This document shows, piece after piece, positions 46,227-56,909 of a stretch of DNA of 64,000 nucleotides (positions are counted from its first letter, which is position 1; each line of letters starts with the position of its first letter). This stretch comes from Panicum virgatum (taxonomy: Eukaryota; Streptophyta; Magnoliopsida; Poales; Poaceae), in contig NC_053153.1 of the NCBI RefSeq assembly GCF_016808335.1, positions 25,282,090-25,346,089 of the forward strand, in the 5' to 3' direction. A program made the position numbers and the translations under genes. The notes below the pieces were generated by a model. The model was not told where the DNA came from, did no database searches, and saw only the letters and a program-made list of their open reading frames with translations.

Positions 46227-48047
46227 ATGAAGCGGCACAACGCGGGCGAGCTGCCGCTGTCTTCGGCGCCGGCGCCGGCGGGCGACGGCATCGAGCGTGT
46301 GGCGGAGGACAAGATGGACAAGTACGACAAGGGGCGGATCCGCTGTTCCCGGCTCTGCTTCCTGTTCGCGCTCGCCGCCACCGTCTCCATCCTCGCGCGC
46401 CACTGCTACGACGCCCGTGGCGGCAATGCCGGCGTGGTGCGCATCGAGGCCGTGCGCGCTCCGCCGCCGCCGTCGGTGCATCACGAGCGGAAGATAGTTC
46501 CGATCGCTCGGCGCGAGTCGTTGGCATCCGATCGTTCCCCCTCGGCTCCTGCCGACGCCGTCGACGGCGCGTCGTGGAAGCCTTCGGCGTCGGAATCGGC
46601 TCAGCCTGCTGATAATGGCGACAAGACGCCGACGAAGGAGAAGGGCTCGCCCTCGGCGTCTCACGGCAGCAAATACGGCGGCCACCCCTTCGCCCGCGCG
46701 CTGGCGGCCGCGGACAACAAGGACGACCTGTGCGGCGGGCAGTACATCTACGTGCAGCACCTGCCGGCCCGATTCAACAAGGACATGGTCCACAACTGCG
46801 ACAGGCTCTCGCCGTGGACGGACATGTGCCGGTGCACGACCAACGGCGGCTTTGGCCCGCTGCTCCGCGGCGGCAAGGGCGCGCTCCAGGGCGCCGGCAC
46901 CGGCTGGTACGACACCGACGAGCACGCGCTGGACATCATCTTCCACGAGCGGATCAAACGGTATGAGTGCCTCACCGACGACCCCTCCCTCGCGGCCGCC
47001 GTCTTCGTGCCGTTCTACGCCGGCCTCGACGTCGCGCGGCACCTCTGGGGCAACAACGTCTCCGCGCGGGACGAGCTGGCGCTGGACCTGGCGGGCCTGC
47101 TCGCCGAGCGCCCCGAGTGGTGCGCCATGGGCGGGCGCGACCACTTCTTCGTCGCCGGGCGCACCACGTGGGACTTCCGGCGGAAGGCCGACGGCGGCCA
47201 GTCCGAGTGGGGGAGCAAGCTGCTCAACCTCCCCGCCGCCAGGAACATGACCGCGCTCGTCGTGGGGGCCAGCCCGTGGCACCTCAACGACGTCGCCGTC
47301 CCGTACCCGACCGCGTTCCACCCGGCGAGCGACGAGGACCTCTTCTTCTGGCAGGACAGGGTGCGCGCGCTCAACCGCACCTACCTCTTCTCCTTCGCCG
47401 GCATAGCGCGGCCCGGCGACGCCAGGTCCATCGAGGGCCACCTCGTCGACCAGTGCAAGGCGTCGCCCACCGCCTGCTCGCTCATGGAGTGCAGCACCAC
47501 GGGTCCGGACAACAAGTGCGAGTCCCCGGCCACCGTCATGGAGCTGTTCCAGAGCTCGACGTTCTGCCTCCTGCCGCGGGGCGGCACCGACACGCGCCGC
47601 CCCGCCTTCGACGCCGTGCTCGCCGGCTGCATCCCGGTGTTCTTCCACCCCTCCTCGGCGTACGTCCAGTACAGCTGGTTCCTGCCCAAGAGCCACGCCG
47701 ACTACTCGGTGTACATCCCCGAGGAGGACGTGCGCAAGAACGCGAGCGTGGAGGAGCGGCTCCGGAAAGTGTCGCCGGAGATGTTGCGGGCGATGAGGGA
47801 CACCGTCGTCGGCCTCATCCCGTCAGTGACCTACAGTGACATGACGTCGAGGCTCGAGACGACGGTGAAGGACGCCTTCGACATTGCCGTGGCGGCCGTG
47901 ATCAACAAGGTGACCAAGCTGAGGAGAGGCATCGCGGAGGGTCGGCCGGAGGAGGAGAAGCAGGAAAGGTATAGCTGGAAGTACCCGCTGCTGGAAGAAG
48001 GGCAGAAACCTGAGGATCCTCATGAATGGGATCCCCTGTTCAATTAG
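46227..48047 (+). CDS. GT47 MUR3-like xyloglucan galactosyltransferase B (intact)
   Basis: A 606-residue intron-less protein. I chose ATG 46227 over the upstream in-frame ATG 46035 because the extra 64 residues are Pro/Arg-rich, overlap the shared upstream block and lack family similarity. Residues 43-58 form a signal anchor (LCFLFALAATVSILA), 60-170 a low-complexity stem, and about 172-520 the exostosin/GT47 domain (YIYVQHLPARFN, WTDMC, CLTDDPSLAAAVFVPFYAG, GGRDHFFVAGRTTWDFRR, FAGIARPGD, GCIPVFFHP). The C-terminus has a charged extension (570-606). Family members transfer galactose to xyloglucan in the Golgi; donor and linkage for this copy are inferred, and it could act on another hemicellulose. 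Paralogues lie 9 kb left and 6 kb right. Confidence 0.92.
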   Translation: MKRHNAGELPLSSAPAPAGDGIERVAEDKMDKYDKGRIRCSRLCFLFALAATVSILARHCYDARGGNAGVVRIEAVRAPPPPSVHHERKIVPIARRESLASDRSPSAPADAVDGASWKPSASESAQPADNGDKTPTKEKGSPSASHGSKYGGHPFARALAAADNKDDLCGGQYIYVQHLPARFNKDMVHNCDRLSPWTDMCRCTTNGGFGPLLRGGKGALQGAGTGWYDTDEHALDIIFHERIKRYECLTDDPSLAAAVFVPFYAGLDVARHLWGNNVSARDELALDLAGLLAERPEWCAMGGRDHFFVAGRTTWDFRRKADGGQSEWGSKLLNLPAARNMTALVVGASPWHLNDVAVPYPTAFHPASDEDLFFWQDRVRALNRTYLFSFAGIARPGDARSIEGHLVDQCKASPTACSLMECSTTGPDNKCESPATVMELFQSSTFCLLPRGGTDTRRPAFDAVLAGCIPVFFHPSSAYVQYSWFLPKSHADYSVYIPEEDVRKNASVEERLRKVSPEMLRAMRDTVVGLIPSVTYSDMTSRLETTVKDAFDIAVAAVINKVTKLRRGIAEGRPEEEKQERYSWKYPLLEEGQKPEDPHEWDPLFN

Positions 48048-48097
48048 CTAGTCATCGTTGGAACATTTTGTTGCGACATTGTTCGGTAAAGAATTTA

Positions 48098-48191
48098 GGG
48101 TCGTTTGGAACGCGAGAATTTTTTTTGTTGATTTCCAGTAGTGGAATTGAGTTATTTCTTCATGTAAAATTCCTGCATTCCAAACGTGCTC
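48098..48191. mobile_element. Tourist-type MITE just after GT47 gene B
   Basis: The left end GGGTCGTTTGGAACGC and the reverse complement of the right end (GAGCACGTTTGGAATGC) form inverted repeats. TTA flanks both ends (48095-48097 and 48192-48194). 94 bp long, starting 51 bp after the stop codon, so probably within the 3' UTR. Confidence 0.8.
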
Positions 48192-48199
48192 TTACTTTT

Positions 48200-50340
48200 T
48201 TGTTTTCTCGAACGTCTAAGAGAGTTTGAGCTCATTGTATTAATTATTAATGTGGGAAAAAAGTTCTAATAGTGTTACACATGATAAAAGTTCAACTTTG
48301 TTCTGGTTCTTCCCTACTGACAGCCTAAACTTGATGTCCCCCCAAAGGGAATACCCACGATTGGGCCGAGACTGATGCTGGTCCTTCTGTGACTGGGCTA
48401 ACATTGTGATTTTGGGCTTAACAGTATGCTAATCATAGAGAGATTTTGGCTCCTTTTTTTTTGAGAGGTTACTGGTAGCGGCGGATGGGGTTTTGTGATT
48501 CGTGATGGGGAGGCAACGGGGGCTCCTCGGGGTCAAGCGTGACCCGAAGCAGAGGTATCGCACCAACAGTTTTTGGCCTAAAACCGATCCACATGTGGTC
48601 TAGCTGAATTTATTGCTGCAATATTTTTCTGTTCGAAATAATTTTTTAATTGTTACATCAACAAATAAAAATTGTTCTGTAATAAAAAATTATTCCAAAA
48701 TAAAATATTGTTCCATCTTGTGTGATAGTTTGATTGCACGCGTGTGACTTTTAATATTTGCCGGAGGAAACGATCATCCATGCGGGGCGCTATTCCCAGT
48801 TGCATTTGCGACTGGGAGGAGAATCCTTGCAGAAGCTCCTCCACCCTGGGCCATCATGGGCCGGCGCCGCTCCTCCGCCTCTCATCTTCTTCTTCCTGCC
48901 TCCTCTGCCTCTCGTCCACAGTTTCGGCCGGCAGATGCCACCGCCCGCCCGCCCACTACTGCATCATCGGCCTTCGACCCTAGGCTTCTTATTGGCCTCG
49001 CCGCCGGCCATCGCCCACCGGGGATCTAGCACCGCTCGGCCGGCGGTGCTCCCATGCCACCTCGCCTCCGCCGCCAGCCGAACCGCTACCACCGTCGGGC
49101 TGCCGCCGTCCCGACCTTCCCCTCGATAGCCTCCGAACATTGGAAGCCTGGAGATTCAAAACCCTAACACCACCACCTCGACCACTCCCCGGCCGCCGGC
49201 AACCTCACGAGCAGCCGCTCCACCCTCTCTCCTCTATCTCCCCTCCCTCCACTCGGCGGTGCGCCGAGTGGCAGGGATGGCAGTAGGTCGTACGTGGGGA
49301 TTCTACGATGCTTCTCCTCCCACCCACGCACGCAACTTGGAATATTAGCGCAGATCAGCAAATGACACAATCAGAGCTGAACACGTCAAAATTCTGGGGC
49401 TCCTATACATCTTGTGGAAGATGGTTAAGCAATATGACTTTAAACCCCCATTAAACCTAATTAAATGCAATATTTTTAAAAGATTAGATTCAACATTTTA
49501 CAAAATATAGATCAACATTGAAAAATAGCTGATTCAACATTTTTTTAGAAATACAAATCAACATTTTGAAACAAATACTAACATCGCATTTCTCACTACC
49601 TGTTTCAACATTTCAAATAAATGGATTTAATATTTTCTAAAATCTACAGCAATATTTTTTTGAAATAGCTTCTTCCGATCTTCTTCTCCGGTGATGGTGG
49701 CGGCACACCCGCGGGGCGTGGCCGCGTGGGTCAGCGGCAGGCGGTGGCGCGGGGGCGCTCGCGCAGGGGTGGGCCGAGTGGCGCTGCGCGCGACAGCGTA
49801 TGGGTGGAGGGAGCAAAAGGACAAACCACTGCATGAATCTCAAACACTGGAAGTTGAAGTTTGGGAAGAAAAATGATTTCCAAGAAGATGTATATGATTC
49901 ACCCAGAATTCTCAAGCTGAAGATGAAAAGCTATCGTTAGGCTTGGGGCCTTGGGCCTCGAACAAGTTCAAGTCCACGACGGTCCAGCTCACAAGTCTCT
50001 AGCCCAGATTAGGTCCATGCGCTTGCGGGCACATGTAGGCTTAAGCCAGTGTACTAGGTTCACGTTCAGTGTATGGTGGCCTGTCCCTTTGGCAATGTGC
50101 CCGAGACATATTTTGGCCGTGCTCTGTGCAAAACCAAGGGAACGGCAGACCCGGCCGGGTGACCAAAACTGAAACTTTGGCCAGTCAAATTCCGTGCAGC
50201 TATTTCACCTCCTTAATTTCTCCTTACTTAGCTATAGAAAAAAAAATCTGGTGAACACATCGAATGGAGATCCTGAACGGCCAAGCAGAAACAAGTACGG
50301 AATTTAAAGATATGATGACTACACAACAGTAAGCCAAACA
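48200..50340. other. Intergenic region with a possible Mutator-like fragment
   Basis: No gene is supported. A moderate inverted pair (GCGCTATTCCCAGTTGC near 48787 and its partner GCAACTTGGAATATTAGCGC near 49332) encloses a GC-rich interior, and TTCAACATTT-type motifs recur at 49485-49620. This resembles a decayed non-autonomous DNA element, but ends and duplications are unclear. ORFs here have no domain. Confidence 0.35.
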
Positions 50341-50354
50341 CGCCTTTAAACTCA

Positions 50355-50577
50355 GTATAACCCCTTGTTTAGTTGCAAAGTTCAAAATTTCCAAAAAAAA
50401 TTCCGGCACCTGCATGGAGAATTAAATCTAGACGAAATAAAAAACACATTGCACAGTTTGCCTGTAAATCGTGAGACGAATCTAATGAACCTAATTAGGC
50501 CGGAATTAGACACTACAGTAATGCTACAGTAAACAACCTCTAATGATGGATTAATTAGGCTCATTAGATTCATCTAA
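50355..50577. mobile_element. Grass MITE fragment (CCCTTGTTTAGTT end)
   Basis: It starts CCCCTTGTTTAGTTGCAAAG and contains the diagnostic inner segments GAGACGAATCTAATGA, GCTACAGTAAACA and ATTAATTAGGCTCATTAGA. It stops at about 50577, where LINE coding sequence begins, so the right end is missing. Confidence 0.6.
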
Positions 50578-51070
50578 TCCAGTGTGTTCACTTTGCAATC
50601 ACGAGCAAGAAACTGCAGCACACTTGGTCCTACATTGCCACTTTGCTAGGCAAGTATGGGACAAAATGGCTGATTGGTCAGAGCACTTAGTAACACCACC
50701 GCAACCTGGGATCCAGATAATTGATTGGTGGCAGAAGGAACTCGCTCAATTGCCAAACAAGACAAGGAAGACCAAAGCTGCATTGATGATGTATTGTGTT
50801 TGGAATTTGTGGAAGGAAAGAAACAGAAGTATATTTCAACAGACGATGAAGACTCCGGCAGAGGTCATGCAAGAGATCAAGCTTGAAATTAACACTCGAA
50901 AATGGGCCTGTTCAGGGCCAGAGTTATCCTAGTTCCCAATGTTATGTTTTTGCTTCTAGAATTTGAGAACTACCTTATTTATGTAATATCAGATTTGTAT
51001 GACACTACTATTGCTTCTCCTTTCTTAAAGGACAAGGCAGTGCTCCTGCTAGCTTTTCAAAAAAAAAAGA
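50578..51070 (+). mobile_element. 5'-truncated LINE with poly-A end
   Basis: A plus-strand frame (50582-50932) encodes the C-terminal zf-RVT region of an L1-type ORF2: CSLCNHEQETAAHLVLHCHF, then ARQVWDKM, then MMYCVWNLWKERNRSIFQ, ending in a stop. A 3' UTR of about 130 bp leads to an A-run at 51059-51068. 5' truncation and an A-tail are typical of LINE retroposition. The 5' side abuts a MITE fragment. Confidence 0.8.
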
Positions 51071-51241
51071 ATTTATCTCCATTTATTATATACCTAAACA
51101 TCCTCGCAAAAAAAATATACCTGAACAATTCATGAATATTGGAGGTGATTTGATAATTGTTTGAGGAGAAAGTCCACAAGTTCATGTCATGTGAGATAAC
51201 TGACGGAATGGATGAAAGTGATAGGTAATGAAAGTTCAACT

Positions 51242-51402
51242 CAAGGGCGGATCTAAAAGGGCTCTGTAAGATCAATGGATACCTCCTAACCCCTCCACCC
51301 CCACCCCCAATTTTTGGGTGAAAGAATGAAGAGGAAGAGGGAAGAAGAAGAAGAGAAGAGGAGATGAGCTTCCTCTACATGTATATGCTAGATTCGCCAC
51401 TC
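51242..51402. mobile_element. hAT-type MITE with GTTCAACT duplication
   Basis: Ends CAAGGGCGGATCTA and TAGATTCGCCACTC are inverted repeats. GTTCAACT flanks both sides (51234-51241 and 51403-51410), a perfect 8-bp hAT duplication. The interior is purine-rich (GAAGAGGAAGAGG), like the element at 42192. Confidence 0.9.
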
Positions 51403-51410
51403 GTTCAACT

Positions 51411-52117
51411 CAATGTTAAATCTTAAATAGGGAAGTTAAAAGTTTATAGTGTTAATAATAAAGTATAGATTTATCTGTGTAATTTTCTCAAAGACAAATC
51501 TCTCCGTCCGATCGAAGATATCGTCCTCCCCTTCGCTTTGCGCCTTTGCCGTCGCCTCTCGTGTAATTCGCGCGGGTGCGGCGCCACTGCCGCACTGCGC
51601 CAGTGCCGTCCCGGAAGTCCAGATCGGTCACCGCGAAACAGGCAGTGGTGTGATGCGCGCATGTGCCCCATCCGGTGCCGGCTTTCATGCGGCCGGCCGG
51701 CCGGCCCTCCCCACAACCCGGTCACGCCGACTGCTGCCCTGACCCGTGAGCACTGGTCCCGGTCACTGCTGCCCTGAGCGAGCAGTCCTTCAAAACGATG
51801 CGAGCTCGCGTTTCCTTTTTCTCTTTTTGTTGGGAGATATTTGACTCCCTTTTTTCGATTAATCATTTCTCTAATCTTTTCCCTTGACACAAAACGGGAC
51901 GCCGACAGATCTCGATCTCCCGCTGATCTCCATCTGATTGACTTGCGAGTACTCCGGTTTTGCAGCGATCCGTTGGTCCTTCCCGTTTATGAATCACAGA
52001 ATCACCACGAGCAACGCAGCCCGGTACAGGAGATTCCGTAATAACCAAGCCCCTAGGAGTACATCAGATTCTTGAGATCTGCGTGCCGATCGATCGGACG
52101 CTAGGAACTTTGAGAGC
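51411..52117. other. Intergenic region upstream of GT47 gene C
   Basis: A GC-rich stretch (51500-51780) has short overlapping ORFs without recognisable domains. Near 52066-52080 the sequence CAGATTCTTGAGATC weakly resembles the GATTCxCTxGAGATC start of the upstream block of genes A and B. No RNA gene seen. Confidence 0.4.
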
Positions 52118-52125
52118 TGGGCTGG

Positions 52126-52273
52126 CAGGGGCGTAGCTAGGGGGCGGGCAGGGGCTGGCCCCTATGGTTCCTAATTTTGCATTAAAAATTTAAAATTTGA
52201 TTAGATTTTTATATAAATTAATATGGTTAATCCCTCTAATAATAAAATAAATAAATTTTTGGCTCCGCTCCTG
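52126..52273. mobile_element. hAT-type MITE at the promoter of GT47 gene C
   Basis: Left end CAGGGGCGTAGCTA and right end CTCCGCTCCTG, flanked by perfect TGGGCTGG octamers (52118-52125 and 52274-52281). 148 bp, ending 86 bp before the ATG of gene C, so within its 5' UTR or core promoter. Confidence 0.9.
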
Positions 52274-52359
52274 TGGGCTGGGCTCCGTAGATCGGCTGCA
52301 GACAAGACAACGGTCACGGTACGCTCCACTCTCCACTGATCAACTCCACCTGCAAAACG

Positions 52360-53837
52360 ATGAAGCCCACCACCGCCGGGCAAAGCTTCCAGAAAGACGC
52401 CGCCGACAAGCCTGATTGCGGCGGCGTGCTCTGGCCGTTGCGGGCATGCTACCTCGTCGCCCTCGCCACCACTTTCTGGGCCGTGGCGCCCATCCTGTTC
52501 CAGCCGTCGCCCTTCTCCCTTCCCCTGCTGCCCAGCGTCACCATCCGCCAGCCACCGCCGGTGTTCGCCGGGCAAGCGCTGGCGCAGCCGAACCAGACCG
52601 TGGCGGCGGACCGCTGCGCGGGGCGGTACATCTACGTGTACGACCTGCCGCCGCGCTTCAACGACGACATCGTCCGCGGCTGCCGCGCGCTCCGGCCGTG
52701 GATGGACATGTGCCCGTACATGCCCAACTGCGGCATGGGCCGGCCGCTGGGCGCCGAGGGCGGGGCCTTACCGGGCCGCGGCTGGTTCGCCACCGACCAG
52801 TTCATGCTCGACGTCATCCTCCGCTGCCGGATGCGGCGCTACGCGTGCCTCACGGCCGACCCCGCCCGCGCCGCCGCCGTCTTCGTGCCGGCCTACGCCA
52901 GCCTGGACGGCGGGCGGCACCTCTGGAACGGCACCGCCACGCGCGACGCGCTCGCGGCGGACCTCGCCGCGTGGCTCGCGCGCCGCCCCGAGTGGCACGC
53001 CGCGGGCGGCCGCGACCACTTCCTGGGCTCCTGGCCGCCGGCCGGACCGCCTGGGACTTCCTGCGGATGACCGACGACGACGGGGAGTGGGGCACCAAGC
53101 TGCTCCGCCTCCCGGCCGTCCGGAACATGACGGCGCTCGTCCTGGAGGTCGACCCGTGGGACCGGTCCGCCACCATCGCGGTGCCTTACCCGACCTACTT
53201 CCACCTGGCGACGGCCGCCGACGTGCGCGCCTGGCAGGGGAAGGCGCGCGCGGCGGAGCGCCGGTGGCTCTTCTCGTTCGCCGGCGCGGCCCGGCCCGGG
53301 AGCAACAGGACCGTCCGCGCCGAGATCTTCCAGCAGTGCGGCGCGTCGAGCCGCTGCGGGATGTTCCGGTGCGCCAAGGCGTCCGAGTGCGAGTCCGAGT
53401 CGTCGCCGGGCGCCGTGATGCGCCTGTTCGAGAGCTCCAGCTTCTGCCTCCAGCCGCGCGGGGACACGGCGACGCGGCGGTCCACGTTCGACGCCGTCCT
53501 GGCCGGGTGCATCCCGGTGTTCTTCCACCCGGACTCGGCGTACACGCAGTACACGGCGCACCTCCCGCCGGACCCCGCGAGCTGGTCGGTGCTCATCACG
53601 CACGCCGACGTGACGGACCGGAACGTGAGCATCGAGGAGACGCTCGCCAGGATCCCGCCGGAGACGGTGAGGTCGATGCGCGAGGAGGTGATCCGGCTCA
53701 TCCCGAGGGTGGTGTACGCGGACCCGAGGTCGGCGCGCGTGGACTTCAAGGACACGTTCGACATTGCGGTGGAGGCGGTCCTCGACCGGGTGGCCAAGCG
53801 GCGGCGGGGCGATGTCGTCGACGTCGAGGGACACTGA
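52360..53837 (+). pseudogene. GT47 MUR3-like galactosyltransferase C, split by 8-bp insertion
   Basis: ATG 52360 opens a type II protein with a membrane anchor (ACYLVALATTFWAVAPILF, about residues 29-47) and the start of the exostosin domain (YIYVYDLPPRFNDDI, CLTADPARAAAVFVPAYAS, GGRDHFL). At 53021-53036 the near-tandem TCCTGGGC TCCTGGCC adds 8 bases and moves reading out of frame, giving a stop at 53068-53070. Removing 8 bases in thought restores AGRTAWDF and the C-terminal frame (to 53837: FAGAARPGS, GCIPVFFHPDSAYTQY, RSMREEVIRLIPR). Otherwise intact and intron-less, so the lesion is recent or an assembly error. Same predicted Golgi role as gene B. Confidence 0.85.
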
Positions 53838-54352
53838 TGGACCGGTCTCCGGCTGGGCGATCTCATCAGCTGTGTCGGCAGTCGGCACCGCTACCGTCAC
53901 GTGGACCCCTTCCTCGATGGGCGATAGCACAAGCATCTAGGAGCATTTGCATTTGGATGGCACTTGGACGCGTGTCTCTTCCTGCCATGCGGCATGGGCG
54001 CATGGCTACCGGCGTAGTGGCGCGCTCTGCGGAGCAGCCCTGGGCATTCCTTTTTTTAGCTTGGTTGGGTTCTCTCTTTTAAACCTTCCGCGTAAACAGG
54101 GTAGTTTTATAAATTCTTGTTTCAATCCAATTGATGCATGTTGTCATGGAATGATTTTATCAAATAAAGAATAACTTTCGTTGTTCTATGATTGTTTTTA
54201 TGAAGTGCCTAACAAATTTGCTAGCAACCACACAAACAAGTTCCGAAAAGGAAACAAAATTGTTTTGCCGGTTTCGTGGACCCATAACTGTAGAGCCGCG
54301 TACACTTGTAGTCCAAAAACAAAAAAAAATCATGGAATGAGCATCCTATGAT
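53838..54352. other. 3' flank of GT47 gene C
   Basis: Probable 3' UTR followed by intergenic sequence. An AATAAAGAATAA stretch near 54162-54172 could act as a polyadenylation signal region. No other gene is supported; ORF 53947-54174 has no domain. Confidence 0.4.
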
Positions 54353-54805
54353 CGGACTTTAGTTTCTGTCACGTCAAAAAGAATTTTAGTATTTTGAAGT
54401 ATTAAATAAATCCTATTTACAAAACTTTTTGTACATATGTGTGCTAATTCGCGAGATGAATCTAATAAGGGTAATTAATCCATGATTTGCTACATTTATG
54501 CTACAGTAATCATTTGCTAATTATAAATTAATTATTTTATTAGATTCGTCTCACGAATTAGCACCCATCTGTGCAAAAAGTTTTATAATTAGACTTCATT
54601 TAATACTTCTAAATACCAAATTAATCCATGATTTGCTACATTGAAGCTACAACAACTATTTTATAATTATGAATTAATTACCCTTATTAGATTCATCTCG
54701 CGAATTAGCACCCATCTGTACAAAGGGTTTTATAATTAAACTTCATTTAATATTTTTAAATACCAAGATTCTCTTTGATGTGACATAGTTTAAAGTTTAA
54801 CTCCC
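54353..54805. mobile_element. Nested MITE pair with long inverted arms
   Basis: Outer ends GGACTTTAGTTTCTGTCACG and, in reverse complement, TTAAACTATGTCACATC match the abundant grass MITE with inner motifs CGCGAGATGAATCTAATAAG and GCTACAGTAATCATTTG. A second copy of the right half (54620-54770) is duplicated inside, so the structure is a nested or locally duplicated MITE. Confidence 0.65.
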
Positions 54806-54932
54806 TGGATCCACAAATCAATGGTTGGATGGATCATGGATAGGATAATGTGAGAAAAATTAACGATTGCATGACATATATCTAAAGCAGGGGCGAAGCT
54901 ACATAGGAGTAGTCATTATCAGGGGTGCCAAA

Positions 54933-55205
54933 AGCAACTCTAGCAGACCGTTTAAACAGCCTCCTATCCCAAGTTTAGAGATTTAAGTAAAAAAAAAAGT
55001 ACTCCAATAGATCTCTATTTTGGGAGGTCTTTAAAATCTCTTCTCCACCCTCCATTCCTATAGAGTCTCTAGTGATCCCTCTATTATAAATTGGAATTAA
55101 AGGCTATTGCTAGAGTTGAAGCAAATTTAAAGGCCCCTAAAAAATAGAGGCAATCCTCATTTAATATTTAGAGGATTTGATTTAGGGGATATTGCTAGAG
55201 TTGCT
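54933..55205. mobile_element. MITE with AGCAACTCTAGCA ends
   Basis: AGCAACTCTAGCA at the left and TGCTAGAGTTGCT at the right are exact inverted repeats. The 273-bp interior is AT-rich with GAGAT/ATCTC runs and no ORF. A clear target duplication is not visible. It lies within a longer decayed hAT-like MITE that starts CAGGGGCGAAGC near 54890. Confidence 0.65.
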
Positions 55206-55506
55206 CTAATACACCCCTTAAAATATGAAAAAACAGTGATTATATTCAAATTTTCACCATATTTGCAACTCACAACTCAACTTTATGCACCCACAAAACA
55301 AATGCACCCCCTTCAATTTGCTATAGTTTCTCTGTTGTATCTAAGCTAGATACTATAACGAATATTCTAGATAGACTATGTAACCACTAGATCACATGGC
55401 GAGGTCGTCTTTCTGGAATCCGCACAGGAATCCAAGTGTTGCAGGAGGTTAAACCGTGCAGAGCTTCACCATCCGGAAACACATTCAACTTCAGCATATG
55501 AACCAA

Positions 55507-55630
55507 GGCCCTGTTTAGTTCCCAAAAAAATTTCTACAGTATCCGTCACTTCAAATCTTCAAATACATGCATAAAGCATTAAATGCAGTTGAAAAAATAA
55601 CTAATTACACAGTTCAACTGTAAATGGTTT
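55507..55630. mobile_element. Truncated grass MITE (GGCCCTGTTTAGTT end)
   Basis: Begins GGCCCTGTTTAGTTCCCAAA and keeps the inner segment CATGCATAAAGCATTAAATG ... CTAATTACACAGTT typical of this MITE. The right half is missing after about 55630. Confidence 0.65.
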
Positions 55631-55754
55631 TTGGAGTGCATAGACTCCAATGCGGACAGGAGCTACCACGTTCATTCTGATGCCCACCTAGTGCAAAAAT
55701 TGCTCCTTAATACATTCAAGCGTACGTACTTGACAAAGAAATGAAACATGTGCA

Positions 55755-55885
55755 AGACAACGAAGATTAATGTCATGAGTGCGCTACCCCTCCCTCCCGG
55801 GGTTGTGAAGCAGTTTGATAAGAGGAGGCGCGGTTTCCTTTGGACAGGTGAGGGTGATGCTAATGAGTGTCAGTTTCTACATTGT
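55755..55885 (+). pseudogene. LINE ORF2 fragment
   Basis: Reads VMSALPLPPGVVKQFDKRRR then GFLWTGEGDANECQFLH. The pattern VMSAxxLPxxVxKxxDxxRRxFLWTG is the segment after the RT core in plant L1 elements. Only about 40 codons remain. Confidence 0.65.
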
Positions 55886-56179
55886 CGTCATATATAAGCA
55901 AATGAGTATCAAACTGAGATTAGTTTACCATCACACAAACCCCATGAGGACCACTACTTGTTTGTAAACAACAAAATGAGATTAGTTTCTCATCACATAG
56001 ATAATGCAAAGAATGACTTGGATTTGGACCCATTGTCGCCATTCTCCCTACAGCAGCCGCCTAATGCATGCCTATAGCCCGCAACCATCAGTTCGCCAAT
56101 GGCATCTATTCATCGCGCTCTGCGATTGGAATTCATCCATCCAATCGTAGAGCTAGGCCTGGTCTTCAGTTCCTACGCA

Positions 56180-56905
56180 AATTCGGTCCTTCAAAACTAG
56201 GAACCGATCGGTTCTTTTAAAAAGTAGGAATCGAGGAAATTCGGTTTCGGTTCTTTCGGTTCGGTTCTGGTTCTAACCGAACCTATCAAAACACAGTTCA
56301 CAAAAAAAACAAATCCAGGGGCAGGGGGCCACCGCGGCCACGGCACCGTCAAGCCGCGCACACGCTCGCCGCGCGCCTGGCGGGGTGGCCTCCACCGCGC
56401 GCCTAGCGGAGTGGTCTCCGCGCCTCCACCGCGTGGCTGACGGAGTGGCCTCCGCTGCGTGCACGCGCTGGTCGGCGAGGTGGCCTCCGCCGCGCGCACG
56501 CGCTGGTCGGCGAGGTGGCCGCCCCCACCCCCGCCCCTGATGCCTGGATCTACGCGCGTGGGGGAGAAGATGCGGAGTATGGTGCGATGGCGCCGCCGGG
56601 GAGTGGAGGAGGGAGCGGCGGTGCACCGCGTGGAGAGGAGGGGAGAGCCCCGAGCAGGGGTAGAGGAGGGAGCGCCGGAGCGGTAGCAGTCAGGGTCAGC
56701 AGGCGAGCGCAGCGATGGCCGACGGGCGCTGGGCGAATGAGCTGCGGCGAACGGGGGATGGCACTGGGCGGGGGCGGCGGTGAGGGCCATGGGCGGCGAA
56801 GGAGGAGTCGGTGAGGCCAGGGGCAGAGGCGCAGAGGGTGGCGGCTGGCCGACTAGGTTGCGGTGGGGGTGGGGGTGGCCGACCAGATGATAGTTCAGTT
56901 TTTTG
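56180..56905. other. GC-rich low-complexity region
   Basis: After a GGTTC-rich stretch (56200-56285), GC-rich sequence contains short tandem units (GCGCTGGTCGGCGAGGTGGC at about 56466 and 56501). Long overlapping ORFs on both strands (e.g. 56197-56934) are composition artefacts with no domain. It borders the Mutator-like element. Confidence 0.4.
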
Positions 56906-56909
56906 TTTA

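Noticed and set aside
46197..47696. 499-residue minus-strand ORF over GT47 gene B
   Set aside because: It is the antisense shadow of a very GC-rich plus-strand gene; the translation is Arg/Gly/Val-rich and has no domain.
52893..53936. 347-residue minus-strand ORF over GT47 gene C
   Set aside because: Same composition artefact; the plus strand carries the conserved exostosin motifs.
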